Made by a program: the position numbers and the translations under genes | NCBI GenBank assembly: GCA_020635495.1 | Contig: JACJZQ010000021.1 | Span: forward strand, 1 to 48,484 | Reading direction: 5' to 3' | Source of the DNA: Flavobacteriales bacterium | GTDB taxonomy: Bacteria; Bacteroidota; Bacteroidia; UBA10329 | Length of the DNA: 48,484 nucleotides | In this document: in pieces, positions 23,827 to 34,064 of the stretch | Layout: each line of letters starts with the position of its first letter | Position numbering within the stretch: position 1 is the first letter of the stretch | Notes under the pieces: model-generated | Told to the model about the DNA's origin: nothing | The model's database searches: none | Seen by the model: only the letters and a program-made list of their open reading frames with translations

Positions 23827-26607
23827 ATGAAACACTTCAACTTCTCCATCTTCGCAATCGTTCTAATATCCAGCCTAACCTTGTCAACTGGTTTTGTATT
23901 TGGTCAGGCAGTTTCCATCAACTCTACTGGAGCTGCTCCTCATGCAAATGCAATTCTTGATGTTTCCACAACTGGTACGCAAGGTGTGCTTCTGGCAAGA
24001 ATGACAACCGCCACGAGAACAGGTTGGACCCCAACAACAAGTGGTGTAACGGTTTATGATACAAACACGGAGTCATATTGGTATTGGGATGACACCGCTA
24101 ATGTTTGGAGAGAAATTCCAAATATGACTAGTATACCTTCCGTTTCTCTTGACGATGCCTACAATGGCGGTATTTTCATTACAGCGGACGCTGGAGCAGT
24201 CGATATCCAAGGTGCAGGCGGCTTAACGGTTAACGGGGCCACTGGACTTGGGACCACTTCGCCTGACGCATCCTATGCAGCCACTGCAGCTACAGGGAAC
24301 AATACGGTCAAACTTGCAAGTTCTTCATTGGGAATTAGAGTTGAGGTTCAAGCAGGGACTGAAGATGGTATCTATGCGAGCAATACATCCACATCAACTG
24401 CGAATGCCTTTTATGCAGTGCGTGGTGAACTATCAGGAGGAACAACAGCTAATGGATATTTAGGTTATCACAAGTCTGGAGGTACTGAAACCTATGCGAT
24501 TTACGGTATTGGAGGCACCTATGCCGGATATTTCAATGGGGATGTTAACCTGTTGGGAGAGCTCCAGTTGAATGGCTCTGCAGGAACAAGTGGCCAGGTC
24601 CTAGTTTCACAAGGTTCAGGTCTTGACCCTATTTGGGGGTCGGCTGGCGTTCAGTCAGTAACGGCAGGTGCTGGGTTGGACAATAGTGGTACTGCCTCAG
24701 CACCAGTCCTAGATGTTCTTGCAGATAATGGCCTAAATATAGATGCTGGTCAAGACAGAGTTCAATTGGGTGGTGACCTTACAGAAAATACTGAGATTCA
24801 ACTTGAAGCGTATAATTTAACACTTGACCTGAATGGAACAGGTGAATTTATCGTACAGGACGCGAACGTGGACCACTTCAAAATTGATGCAGCTGGTGAT
24901 GCTTTCTTTGGCAGCGATACTTATTTTAAAGACACAAATACAGGTGGAACTGACCTTGTAAAAATTAGTGATGCAGGTGTAGGAGGTAATGATGGTCTAG
25001 TTGAAGTGTTCGCAAACGGAGTCGTCAGTCACACCATTGCCGGAGATGCCGACACCTATTTCAATCAACAGGGATTTGACAGAAACTTCAGAATTGACTC
25101 TGACAATGAACCAAACATGTTCTTTGTAGATGGTGGAACAGATAGAATAGGTATCGGCATTGGTACTCCTTCGAGAACACTACATGTTGATGGAGAGGCC
25201 CGAATCCAAGGCTTGGCCAATGCCGCTGGTGCCGTTGTCATTTCAGATGCGAATGGAAACATCAACGACCTTGCTTTCACAGGAACAGCTACCGATGTTC
25301 TGCTAGGGACTGGAACATTTGGACCTTCATCTGCTTTTGCAGATCATGATTGGTATCAAACAACTAGCACTAACACTCCAACGGCAATCGGTGATTGGAT
25401 TTACACCAACGGAAATGTTGGAATCAATGTTGGGAGCACTGCTGGCACCTTGCCTTTAGCGGCCTTACATGCTCAAAGCAACGCTTACATCGGAGATTAC
25501 AACACTGCTGGTTTTTTCAATACGAATGCAACTTTACATATTGCAAAAACCAATAATCCACATCTTCTTTTGGAAGACATTGCCAATAATACAGGGGGAA
25601 TATCCTTTAATACAAACGGTTTACATATCGCCACTGAGAACGGAAATATTGATTTCAAAACGGGTGTTACATATAATGGTGATTTCAGTTCAACCGGAAC
25701 TGCTAGAATGACCATCCTCAATGCTGGTAATGTTGGTATTGGAACTACAGCTCCCAGCAAACGACTGGAATTGGAAGTGAATGAGTCTTCAGGCTTGAAC
25801 TTTCCATTGTTCATACACAACCCAGGTGCTATAAATTCGAATGAATCCGGTGCTGGAATTGGTTTTAGTGCTGACAATTCCGGTAATAACGTTCAAAATG
25901 GACTTTACTTCGAACGAAATACTGATTATAGCCAAGGTAAATTTCACGTGCTGATGAGTAATTCTGGTAGTGCGACTCCTGCAAGCATCACAACCGATTC
26001 AAGACTAACAATATTGTCCAACGGCAACGTAGGAATAGGCACAACTGCACCTTCGTACAAGTTTGAGGTGATTGGAGATGCCACAATATCTGGAAAGTTC
26101 AATTCCAATGGAATTCAAGAAAGTTCGGACAAGAGATTTAAGAAGAACATTAACAACCTGAATGGAGCACTGGAGAATGTCCTCAAAATTCAAGGCGTTA
26201 CATATGATTGGAGAACAGAGGAGTTTCCAGAAAGGAATTTCTCAAGCCGAACTGAAGTTGGTGTGATTGCTCAAGATCTTGAGCAAATCTACCCTGAATT
26301 GGTCAGTACAGACTCTGAAGGATACAAATCAGTTCAATACAGCCACTTAGTGCCAGTATTGATAGAGGCAATTAAGGAACAGCAGAAGACGATTGGATCA
26401 CTCGAAAAAACTGTTGAAAATTTGACTGGACTTGTTGACCAGACGATGTCCGAATACAACGAATTGAGAGAAAAGTTCTCCGTGTTCTCTGCAGAGATAA
26501 GCAAAATGTCCAGCAACAATAAATCAGAAGAAGAAAAAGCTGCGGATGACAAACGTTTGAATGAAAAACTTCAGAACGTTGGAACTCCTGCAAGAATGCA
26601 GAAGTAA
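23827..26607 (+). CDS. exported tail-fibre-like protein with C-terminal S74 self-cleaving chaperone
   Basis: 926 residues. A signal peptide (residues 1-26, ending VFGQ) leads into a Gly/Thr/Asn-rich beta region that carries repeated GNVGIGTTAPS-type units (near residues 630 and 740). The C-terminal 160 residues are a peptidase S74 domain: ESSDKRFKKNI at 765-775 contains the Ser767/Lys772 dyad (spacing SDxRxK as in endosialidase chaperone domains), then GVIAQDLEQIYPELV and a coiled coil (about 850-905). Such domains trimerise the stalk and then cut themselves off before the serine. No type IX sorting domain. A 40-base gap to the giant gene suggests one operon. Function probably a trimeric surface fibre; inference. 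Confidence 0.85.
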   Translation: MKHFNFSIFAIVLISSLTLSTGFVFGQAVSINSTGAAPHANAILDVSTTGTQGVLLARMTTATRTGWTPTTSGVTVYDTNTESYWYWDDTANVWREIPNMTSIPSVSLDDAYNGGIFITADAGAVDIQGAGGLTVNGATGLGTTSPDASYAATAATGNNTVKLASSSLGIRVEVQAGTEDGIYASNTSTSTANAFYAVRGELSGGTTANGYLGYHKSGGTETYAIYGIGGTYAGYFNGDVNLLGELQLNGSAGTSGQVLVSQGSGLDPIWGSAGVQSVTAGAGLDNSGTASAPVLDVLADNGLNIDAGQDRVQLGGDLTENTEIQLEAYNLTLDLNGTGEFIVQDANVDHFKIDAAGDAFFGSDTYFKDTNTGGTDLVKISDAGVGGNDGLVEVFANGVVSHTIAGDADTYFNQQGFDRNFRIDSDNEPNMFFVDGGTDRIGIGIGTPSRTLHVDGEARIQGLANAAGAVVISDANGNINDLAFTGTATDVLLGTGTFGPSSAFADHDWYQTTSTNTPTAIGDWIYTNGNVGINVGSTAGTLPLAALHAQSNAYIGDYNTAGFFNTNATLHIAKTNNPHLLLEDIANNTGGISFNTNGLHIATENGNIDFKTGVTYNGDFSSTGTARMTILNAGNVGIGTTAPSKRLELEVNESSGLNFPLFIHNPGAINSNESGAGIGFSADNSGNNVQNGLYFERNTDYSQGKFHVLMSNSGSATPASITTDSRLTILSNGNVGIGTTAPSYKFEVIGDATISGKFNSNGIQESSDKRFKKNINNLNGALENVLKIQGVTYDWRTEEFPERNFSSRTEVGVIAQDLEQIYPELVSTDSEGYKSVQYSHLVPVLIEAIKEQQKTIGSLEKTVENLTGLVDQTMSEYNELREKFSVFSAEISKMSSNNKSEEEKAADDKRLNEKLQNVGTPARMQK

Positions 26608-26647
26608 TCGAGGATAAGAAGCTTTTAACTATCTAATCCAAGAGGCA

Positions 26648-29600
26648 ATGAAAAAACTTTTATGGGGTCTTCTTCTATCTACGATTTCGTTATTATCACT
26701 TCAGCAGGAAGCTGTTGCACAGTGCGACTGTGGGGCATCCGATTTCGCAAGTATTAATGTAGCCGGTTGGACCGTTGGTCAAACTGGTACAATTACAACT
26801 TGCCAATGGGGTGAAGAACGCTCCATCATATACAATACCGTAGCTGGTGCCGTTTACAGAGTATTTACCTGTGGAGACGGTGACTTTGACACGCAATTAT
26901 CCATCTACACTACAGGTTGCGGGTACATCGCATACAACGATGACTATTGCGGGTTACAATCTCAGGTACAATTCACCTCCCCTGGTGGAAACCTCTATTC
27001 TGTGTTAAATCGTTTCTACTGCGGTGGTCAGAACACTTGTATGACCGTCCAAATACAGCTGATAAGTTTGCCAGTTACTTGTACAGTCCAGGGTAACCCT
27101 GCGGTGTATGGCAGCAACACTTGGAATGTATACGTGTATGACGGAAATAACTTCAACACCTATCAAGGATACTATGTTGAAGGTAACTTGAGTTTCAATT
27201 CTGCTAATAGGTGGGGAACCGGAGGAACCCCTTCAAGTGCTTCTGGATATCAAGGCTGTCCAGTCGGTAATGACCAACATTCTTACATATACAAGCGGCA
27301 GGGCTTTCCGGCTGGTTTCTATACCATCGATGTTGGTAGGGATGATGATTATTATCTGTATGTAAATGGTAGTTTAATCTTCTCGGGTGGTTGTTGTGGC
27401 ACTGACTATGGTCTTTGGTCAGGTTATTTGGATGGCTCATCTCAAGTGGAGATTCGGTTCCGTGAATATGGAGGTGGGTCGTATGGTGCAGCAACCTTCA
27501 ACAATTGGTTGTCAGCTGGAACGGCCTATTCACCGGCTACGGCAACCACATGTTCTGGCACCATATATGACTATCAGGGGCCGTCTGCAGACTACTTTAA
27601 CGGTACTAATGGTTACACAATCTTAAACCCCACAACTGCCGGAGGAAAGGTTATTTTATCTGGAACTTTAAACACCGAAGCTTGCTGCGATTACCTCTAC
27701 ATTTATAACGGACAAGGAACTGGAGGAACCCTTCTGTGGTCAGGAGCAGGTAATCAAACAGTTCCTCAGATCATATCGACCGATGCGACCGGGGCTTTAA
27801 CGGTTAGATTCTATACTGATGGATCTATTACCGCACCTGGATTCGCACTCGACATTAGTTGTTGTACACCACAGGGTGATCAGGTTACCTATGGCAACAA
27901 TGCTTGGAATTTCTATTGTTACAACCAGACCAACTATACTGAATACGCAGGATATATTACTGAATCCGCCACCTTTTACGAAGACTTCGGAGGAGCGGAT
28001 GATGCAACCTCTTTCAATACCAATGGTTGTCCAGTCGTGCGTAGCAATTTTTCGGTTCGTGGGCGAATGACCTATAACTTTCCTTGTGGCATTTATACCT
28101 TTCGATTAGGTGGCGATGATGGACACAGACTATATCTGGACGGTAATCTCATTATTGATTCTTACGTTCCTCAAGGGTACACGGATCATTATTCAGTTCC
28201 CATATACTTAACGGGGAATCACAACCTTGAAATTGAATACTATGAGAATGGTGGAGGAAATGCAGTAGGGTTTGGCTGGACCACTACAACACCAACCGTA
28301 ACAGCCAGCATCAATGAAGGTGCTGGAGGAACCATTTGTCAAGGTTCTACACTGAACCTCACTGCCACTGGATCTGTAAACTATGGACCAACCCCTACAT
28401 ACACTTGGAGTGGACCCGGTGGTTACTCGGCATCAGGTGCATCTATGTCAAGAGCTAACGCTACTGCAGGCACGTATACACTCACCGCAACTCATGCGTG
28501 TGGCCAAACGGCTACAGATACGTATGTGCTTACAGTTCACACCCCTCCTACTGCACCTACTGGTATCAGTGGTACTACCTCTATTTGCGGTGGCTCTACC
28601 ACTTTGACAGCCACTGGTGGAAGCAATGGAAGCGGTGCAACATACCAATGGTACGCGGGTGGTTGTGGAAGTGGAACTCTTCTTGGCACCAGTAGTTCAA
28701 TCACTGTATCCCCATCATCCACTACCACTTACTATGTTAGAAGAGTTGCATCAGGAGCCAATGCCTGTACTAACACCACTGGTTGTGCAAGCCAAACGGT
28801 TACAGTAAACACTCCTCCAACTGCAAATGCCGGAGTAGATCAGTCACAGTGTAACACAAATCCTTTAACTATTTCAGGGGCAAGTATTAGTGGTTCGGGA
28901 ACACTCAACAACTGGACTTACGTGGTGAATTCAGGAACGGCAACTATAAGTAATACGGGTATTTTGAATGGACCTACCATTACGCCAACTTCTGGAACTG
29001 GACAAGTAACGATGACCCTCAACGTTACAGGAACAGGAGGCTGTTCAAATACATCTGATGCCATGGTTTTTGAATGGTCTGCATCTCCAACTGCGAGTGC
29101 TGGGTCAGACATTCTCCAGTGTGGAAATGCTGCGGTTTTATTCACTGGTTCATCAGCTTCATCAGGTTCTACCGTATCTTGGACGAATCAAGGTGGAACT
29201 GGATCAGGGACACTTAACACTGGAAGTAGTAGCGATCCAACAACATGGGGATTCACTCCAACTTCTGCATCAGGTAGCCTTACATTCAGATTGACATCCG
29301 TTCCGCCAGCGGCATGTTCTGGTTCGAATATTTTGGACGATTTAGTATTTACTTGGGATGAAGCACCAAGCGTAAGTACAACTTCTCCACAGAATAGTTG
29401 TACAAGTGATGCGCCATTCACCATCTTAGGAGCGTCTGCTTCAGGAAATGGTGACCTGAGTTGGAATCTAACTGCAGTTTCCGGCTCAGCTTCTATCACT
29501 GGTGGAGGAACAACCGTTAGCCCGACCTTTGACCCCACCACAACAAGTGGTGAATATTCTTTACAGTTGGTTTCAGATGGAAATGGAGGTTGTGAAAACA

Positions 29601-32600
29601 ACGGAAATGACGCAAGTGCCATCATGACCGTTAATTGGGAAAACCCACCAGTTGCCAATGCTGGTTCAGACCTTACACTCTGCGAAGGCAATGCTCAGGC
29701 AATGACCGGCTCTTCCATCACAGGTGGCAGTTATTCCGGCATTACTTGGGTTCAGACCGGTGGTAGCGCCACAGGTTCATTCACAACAACCCACCCAACT
29801 GACCCAACACTATGGGTTTACACACCAACGAGTGCTGGAACAGCAATTCTTGAACTTCAGGTTACTGGATCTGGGACGGTGTGTGGCAGTACCACGGTGA
29901 CAGACTCCAGAACCATTACTTGGGACCCACTGCCCACCCTTGATGCTGGAACGGATCTGGATATCTGCTACACATCGGGTGCAATTGTAATGTCTGGAGC
30001 ATCTGCAAGCAATATAAGTTCTTACACATGGTCTGGTGGAGACCCTACGTTTGGGTCTTGGAATCAAGCCGGTTCCGTAAGTGCTGCCAATTTTACTCCG
30101 ATTGCCAACAGTGGCTCATTCTTAGCTCAACTTTCAGTCAACGGAAATGGAGCATGTGCGAGTGAATCATTCATCGATACAAGAACGGTGAGTTGGTCAG
30201 AAACGCCATCTGCAATTGCAGGTACACCGACAACCACTTGTGGAACGGCACCACACATTATGGCAGGAGCAAGTGCTTCAGGAACCTACAGTGCAATAAG
30301 TTGGAGCGGAAACCCTAACGGTTCTTGGACTTCAACTCATCCGACCGACCCAAGTCAATGGATATGGACTCCTACCACTGCTTCAGGTTCTTTCACCTCA
30401 ACCTTAACAGTTACAGGTTCAGGCGCTTGTGCTGGTACAAATCCAACGGTTACAAGGCTGATCACTTGGGAACCTGCTCCTACTGTTGACGCAGGTTCTG
30501 ATATTGAAGTTTGTACTGCCACCAGTGCCATTACCATGACCGGGGCTACTACTGCCAATATCGCTTCTTACACTTGGTCGAATTTCAATCCGGCAGATGG
30601 AACATGGAATCAAGGTGGGTCTGCACCTGCTGCGACATTTACACCATTAACTAGTAGTGGCCAGATCTTGGCCACATTGTCAGTAACCGGAACAGGTTCT
30701 TGCTCGGCACTATCTTTTAGTGACACTCGAACACTCACTTGGCACAATCCTCCAGTCATCAATTCTATTGCTTCCACCAACGTAACGGATTGTAGTAATG
30801 ACAATGGTGTGATTGTAATCGATGCTTCTGGAGATGCCCCATTGGAATACTCCTACGATGGAGGTACTACTTTCATAGCATTCAACACTCAAACCACCTT
30901 GGCTGCTGGCAACTACAACATTGTTGTTCGAGATGCTAACGCTTGTACAACCATTTACTCGAGTAACCCAGTTGTCATCAACCCTCCTAGCTTGCCAGTT
31001 GTAAGCGTTACAGCTACAGATGCATCATGTAATGGTGCTGAAAACGGACAGATCGATGTTACGGTTACATCAGGAGGAACGGCCTCCTATACAATGTCAA
31101 TCGTCAGTGCGGTTAAAACCTATGCTGACACTACGGATGCTATTGGTGAAACAGCCTCGGTGAATGTGTTTGCAGGGAGCTATAACATAACTGTGGCGGA
31201 TAGATTTGGGTGTACGACAGTTGCTGGTCCATACGTAGTTTCCCAACCGACTCCAATTTCGGTTTCTACAACGGTGGTGAACAATACAAACTGTTTGGGC
31301 ACCGATGGCTCCATTTCAATTTCTGCTTCAGGCGGTACACCAGGATACACCTACTCTTTCAATGGAAGTGGATTTACTGGAACCAGTTTCTACAACAATT
31401 TGGGAACTGGAGATTATACCATTATCGTAAGAGATAATAACAACTGTGATGTTCCTTTCCTAGAATCAATTGGCGGACCGTTTGAAGCAAATGCTGGTAT
31501 TGACCGGTACGTTTGTGCTGGCTCAAGCATTCAAATGAATGCACAATTGGACGTGAACGCACAAACGGTTGCCGGAGGAGCAGGAACAGATTATGACCTA
31601 CAATCCATCGCGTACGTTCCAAGAACACCAGGTGCTTGGAGTACAGTTTCACTTTCGGACGATGCTGTCAGTGGTGCAATTGGAATCCCGTTTACTTTCA
31701 CATTCTACGGGGCCAATTACAATAACCTGTATATCTCATCTAACGGATTCGTTACGTTCAACGCTGGCTCACCAAATGGATGCTGTACTGGACAGTCTAT
31801 CCCGAATGCTGGCGCTCCAAATAATATGGTAGCTCTTTGCTATGAGGACCTAAATCCGCCAGCGGGATCCGGGGTAATTCGCTACGGGACTTGGGGTACA
31901 GCCCCCAACAGAATCTTTGTTATTGAATTCAACGCTGTTGAGCACTATCCAAGTGGAAATCCGGTCACTGGTCAAATTCAACTTTATGAGTCTACAAACA
32001 ATGTTGAGATACATAACACTTCAGTAACAACTGATGGTGGCAATGGTCATACCCAAGGAGTTGAGAATGCTACTGGTTCTTTAGCTACTGCTTCTCACAA
32101 TTCTCAGGGCAGTTGGACAGAAACCAACTCAGCATATCTGTTCCAACCTCCGTATGACCTGAACACCATCAATTATACGTGGTCACCCTCTACGGGATTG
32201 AGTAACCCGAATATTTTGAACCCTACTGTTAGTGGGCTTTCAGCCGATCAGACATACACCCTTCAGGTAGAAGTAGTTGGTATCTGTACCATTTCAGATA
32301 ACATGACCGTTTATCTGTCAGACTTGAACAGCGAATCGTCAGGAACCTATGGTACAGCACCTAATGTTTCAACTGTATCAGATGTGGTCTGTTTTGGAGA
32401 CGATGATGGATGTATTACAGTTACACCAACAACTGGTGAAGGACCTTACCTTCTGGAAGGACCCGCTGGAGAGATCCAAGTCTATGGTGGAAAAATGAAG
32501 GAGATTACGGTGAGTAATTCCACGGGCTCTGCATTGACAGAATACCAAGTAGAGATGACGGTAAACTATGAGTCATCCATGCGTGCTGACTTTGGCGATA

Positions 32601-34015
32601 TTCGCTTCTACGATGGAACTTCAGGAAACCTTGGAGACATACTTCCATACTACGTGGAATCATTCTCGCTGTCTTCTTCTGCTACCGTCTATGTCAAAGT
32701 TCCAAATATTCCAGCTGGAGGAACAACACTCTATATGACCTATGGTAATAGTTCTTTGACGTCACAATCAGATCCGGACAATACCTTTTGGTGGTACGAA
32801 GACATGATGGGAACCCCTACAGGAGCATTGATCAATAACGCAACCTATATCGACCATCAGTATGTGAGATTAACACAGGCAGCTAATTCGGCCTCTGGTC
32901 AGCTTAGAGTTGTGAATGATATCTCTGCCGGTGGTAACGGGTTTGTTGCTGAATTCCAGTTCTGGGCCGGAGGTGGAAACGGTGCAGATGGAATCTGGCT
33001 TTATAGCGATGGTAACAATCCTGGTAATGGATACATAGGAGAGGATGGCAACCATGACGGATACGCGTTCGTATTTGACACATGGAATCCAGCTGGAAAC
33101 AGTGGCAGCGGTCAATTCCAGTTGAAAAAGAATGGCACCAATTACAGCACGTTCAATTACAGTCTTTTCGATAATTCAACTTGGCATGATGCCTTTATTG
33201 AGCAGTACAACACTACTGGAAGAATTACGATGGATGGCACATTGTATATCAACTACAATTCTTTACCGGCTGACAATACAGGTAGCTACTTTGGTGTGGC
33301 AGCCAGAACCGGTGGCGCAAATAACGAACACCGAGTACGCAATATCAAGATCCGCAAACGTGTCAACCCTGCTCCGGCAGCAACATTTGGATCTGAAAGA
33401 CTACCAGACAACCAATTCTGTGGTCTAGCTCCGGGAACCTATACCATTTCTGTTTGGGATGTTGCTGAGTGCAGTGTTACTGAGGTAAGTATTCCTATAA
33501 CAGAACCGACCGAGTTGACAATTGACAATATTGATATAACTGATACTTGGTGTTATACAACCAACAATGGTGAACTTGACATTACGGTTTCGGGTGGAAC
33601 TCAAATTTCTCCGCCACCACCATACCTATACACATGGGCAGGTCCTTCAGGCTATTCTTCTTCGAATGAAGACCTGACAGGGCTTAATCCAGGGGTTTAC
33701 AACGTTACAGTTACGGATGATAATGCTTGTTCTGCTTCATCCACTGCTACGGTTGGAACTGCAACACCGATATCAGCACCTAACTTTACTTGGACGGGTA
33801 TGACAGATCAATTATGGCAAGACCCTACTAACTGGGATTGTGGTTTACCTGATGCAACTTCTGAGGTTATTATTCCTGGAGTTCCAATTGGCGGAAATAC
33901 TCCAGTAATTCAAAACGGTATTACTGGAAATGTTCTTAATATCGATATACAGGGAAGCACCTCTGATCTCTTGGATATTCAAAATGGTGGTTTGCTCATC
34001 ATACATCAACCTTGA
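26648..34015 (+). CDS. giant multidomain secreted surface protein
   Basis: 2455 residues with signal peptide 1-24 (ending AVA-QC). Order of domains: a Cys-rich domain (25-150); PA14-like domains (about 155-297 and 416-548); CUB-like domain (302-405); Ig/PKD-like region (550-722); seven tandem repeats of 90-95 residues starting at 723, 813, 906, 1000, 1095, 1186 and 1277; SprB-like repeats (about 1367-1607); a beta domain with YISSNGFVTF (1640-1840); DUF2341 from 1950; a lectin/laminin-G-like region (2095-2238); a further SprB-like repeat (about 2290-2380). It ends in a WTGMTDQLWQDPTNWDCG segment that normally precedes a sorting domain, but stops without one. Probably an adhesin or matrix protein. 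Confidence 0.85.
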   Translation: MKKLLWGLLLSTISLLSLQQEAVAQCDCGASDFASINVAGWTVGQTGTITTCQWGEERSIIYNTVAGAVYRVFTCGDGDFDTQLSIYTTGCGYIAYNDDYCGLQSQVQFTSPGGNLYSVLNRFYCGGQNTCMTVQIQLISLPVTCTVQGNPAVYGSNTWNVYVYDGNNFNTYQGYYVEGNLSFNSANRWGTGGTPSSASGYQGCPVGNDQHSYIYKRQGFPAGFYTIDVGRDDDYYLYVNGSLIFSGGCCGTDYGLWSGYLDGSSQVEIRFREYGGGSYGAATFNNWLSAGTAYSPATATTCSGTIYDYQGPSADYFNGTNGYTILNPTTAGGKVILSGTLNTEACCDYLYIYNGQGTGGTLLWSGAGNQTVPQIISTDATGALTVRFYTDGSITAPGFALDISCCTPQGDQVTYGNNAWNFYCYNQTNYTEYAGYITESATFYEDFGGADDATSFNTNGCPVVRSNFSVRGRMTYNFPCGIYTFRLGGDDGHRLYLDGNLIIDSYVPQGYTDHYSVPIYLTGNHNLEIEYYENGGGNAVGFGWTTTTPTVTASINEGAGGTICQGSTLNLTATGSVNYGPTPTYTWSGPGGYSASGASMSRANATAGTYTLTATHACGQTATDTYVLTVHTPPTAPTGISGTTSICGGSTTLTATGGSNGSGATYQWYAGGCGSGTLLGTSSSITVSPSSTTTYYVRRVASGANACTNTTGCASQTVTVNTPPTANAGVDQSQCNTNPLTISGASISGSGTLNNWTYVVNSGTATISNTGILNGPTITPTSGTGQVTMTLNVTGTGGCSNTSDAMVFEWSASPTASAGSDILQCGNAAVLFTGSSASSGSTVSWTNQGGTGSGTLNTGSSSDPTTWGFTPTSASGSLTFRLTSVPPAACSGSNILDDLVFTWDEAPSVSTTSPQNSCTSDAPFTILGASASGNGDLSWNLTAVSGSASITGGGTTVSPTFDPTTTSGEYSLQLVSDGNGGCENNGNDASAIMTVNWENPPVANAGSDLTLCEGNAQAMTGSSITGGSYSGITWVQTGGSATGSFTTTHPTDPTLWVYTPTSAGTAILELQVTGSGTVCGSTTVTDSRTITWDPLPTLDAGTDLDICYTSGAIVMSGASASNISSYTWSGGDPTFGSWNQAGSVSAANFTPIANSGSFLAQLSVNGNGACASESFIDTRTVSWSETPSAIAGTPTTTCGTAPHIMAGASASGTYSAISWSGNPNGSWTSTHPTDPSQWIWTPTTASGSFTSTLTVTGSGACAGTNPTVTRLITWEPAPTVDAGSDIEVCTATSAITMTGATTANIASYTWSNFNPADGTWNQGGSAPAATFTPLTSSGQILATLSVTGTGSCSALSFSDTRTLTWHNPPVINSIASTNVTDCSNDNGVIVIDASGDAPLEYSYDGGTTFIAFNTQTTLAAGNYNIVVRDANACTTIYSSNPVVINPPSLPVVSVTATDASCNGAENGQIDVTVTSGGTASYTMSIVSAVKTYADTTDAIGETASVNVFAGSYNITVADRFGCTTVAGPYVVSQPTPISVSTTVVNNTNCLGTDGSISISASGGTPGYTYSFNGSGFTGTSFYNNLGTGDYTIIVRDNNNCDVPFLESIGGPFEANAGIDRYVCAGSSIQMNAQLDVNAQTVAGGAGTDYDLQSIAYVPRTPGAWSTVSLSDDAVSGAIGIPFTFTFYGANYNNLYISSNGFVTFNAGSPNGCCTGQSIPNAGAPNNMVALCYEDLNPPAGSGVIRYGTWGTAPNRIFVIEFNAVEHYPSGNPVTGQIQLYESTNNVEIHNTSVTTDGGNGHTQGVENATGSLATASHNSQGSWTETNSAYLFQPPYDLNTINYTWSPSTGLSNPNILNPTVSGLSADQTYTLQVEVVGICTISDNMTVYLSDLNSESSGTYGTAPNVSTVSDVVCFGDDDGCITVTPTTGEGPYLLEGPAGEIQVYGGKMKEITVSNSTGSALTEYQVEMTVNYESSMRADFGDIRFYDGTSGNLGDILPYYVESFSLSSSATVYVKVPNIPAGGTTLYMTYGNSSLTSQSDPDNTFWWYEDMMGTPTGALINNATYIDHQYVRLTQAANSASGQLRVVNDISAGGNGFVAEFQFWAGGGNGADGIWLYSDGNNPGNGYIGEDGNHDGYAFVFDTWNPAGNSGSGQFQLKKNGTNYSTFNYSLFDNSTWHDAFIEQYNTTGRITMDGTLYINYNSLPADNTGSYFGVAARTGGANNEHRVRNIKIRKRVNPAPAATFGSERLPDNQFCGLAPGTYTISVWDVAECSVTEVSIPITEPTELTIDNIDITDTWCYTTNNGELDITVSGGTQISPPPPYLYTWAGPSGYSSSNEDLTGLNPGVYNVTVTDDNACSASSTATVGTATPISAPNFTWTGMTDQLWQDPTNWDCGLPDATSEVIIPGVPIGGNTPVIQNGITGNVLNIDIQGSTSDLLDIQNGGLLIIHQP
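28814..30745 (+). repeat. seven tandem coding repeats of about 276 bases in the giant protein
   Basis: Units start at 28814, 29084, 29363, 29645, 29930, 30203 and 30476 and end at 30745. Each begins with a Pro-(Thr/Ser/Val)-x-x-Ala-Gly-type line (for example PPTANAGVDQSQC, APTVDAGSDIEVC) with a conserved Cys, and holds a conserved Trp near the end before the next unit. Lengths are 270, 279, 282, 285, 273, 273 and 270 bases. They have diverged at DNA level, so recent slippage is not evident. Confidence 0.85.
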
Positions 34016-34033
34016 CAACGCGTTTAATAATGT

Positions 34034-34064
34034 AAGAAGGCTTCCCCCAATGGGAAGCCTTCTT
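34034..34064. terminator. bidirectional hairpin terminator after the giant gene
   Basis: AAGAAGGCTTCCC at 34034-34046 is perfectly complementary to GGGAAGCCTTCTT at 34052-34064, with a five-base loop. T-rich sequence follows on the plus strand, and A-rich sequence on the other side gives a T run on the minus strand. It sits 18 bases after the giant gene stop and touches the stop codon of convergent comEC, so it serves both. Confidence 0.88.

Noticed and set aside
23827..26607. Prophage tail module suggested by the S74 domain
   Set aside because: The protein has a signal peptide and no capsid, portal, terminase, lysis or integrase gene is within the window.
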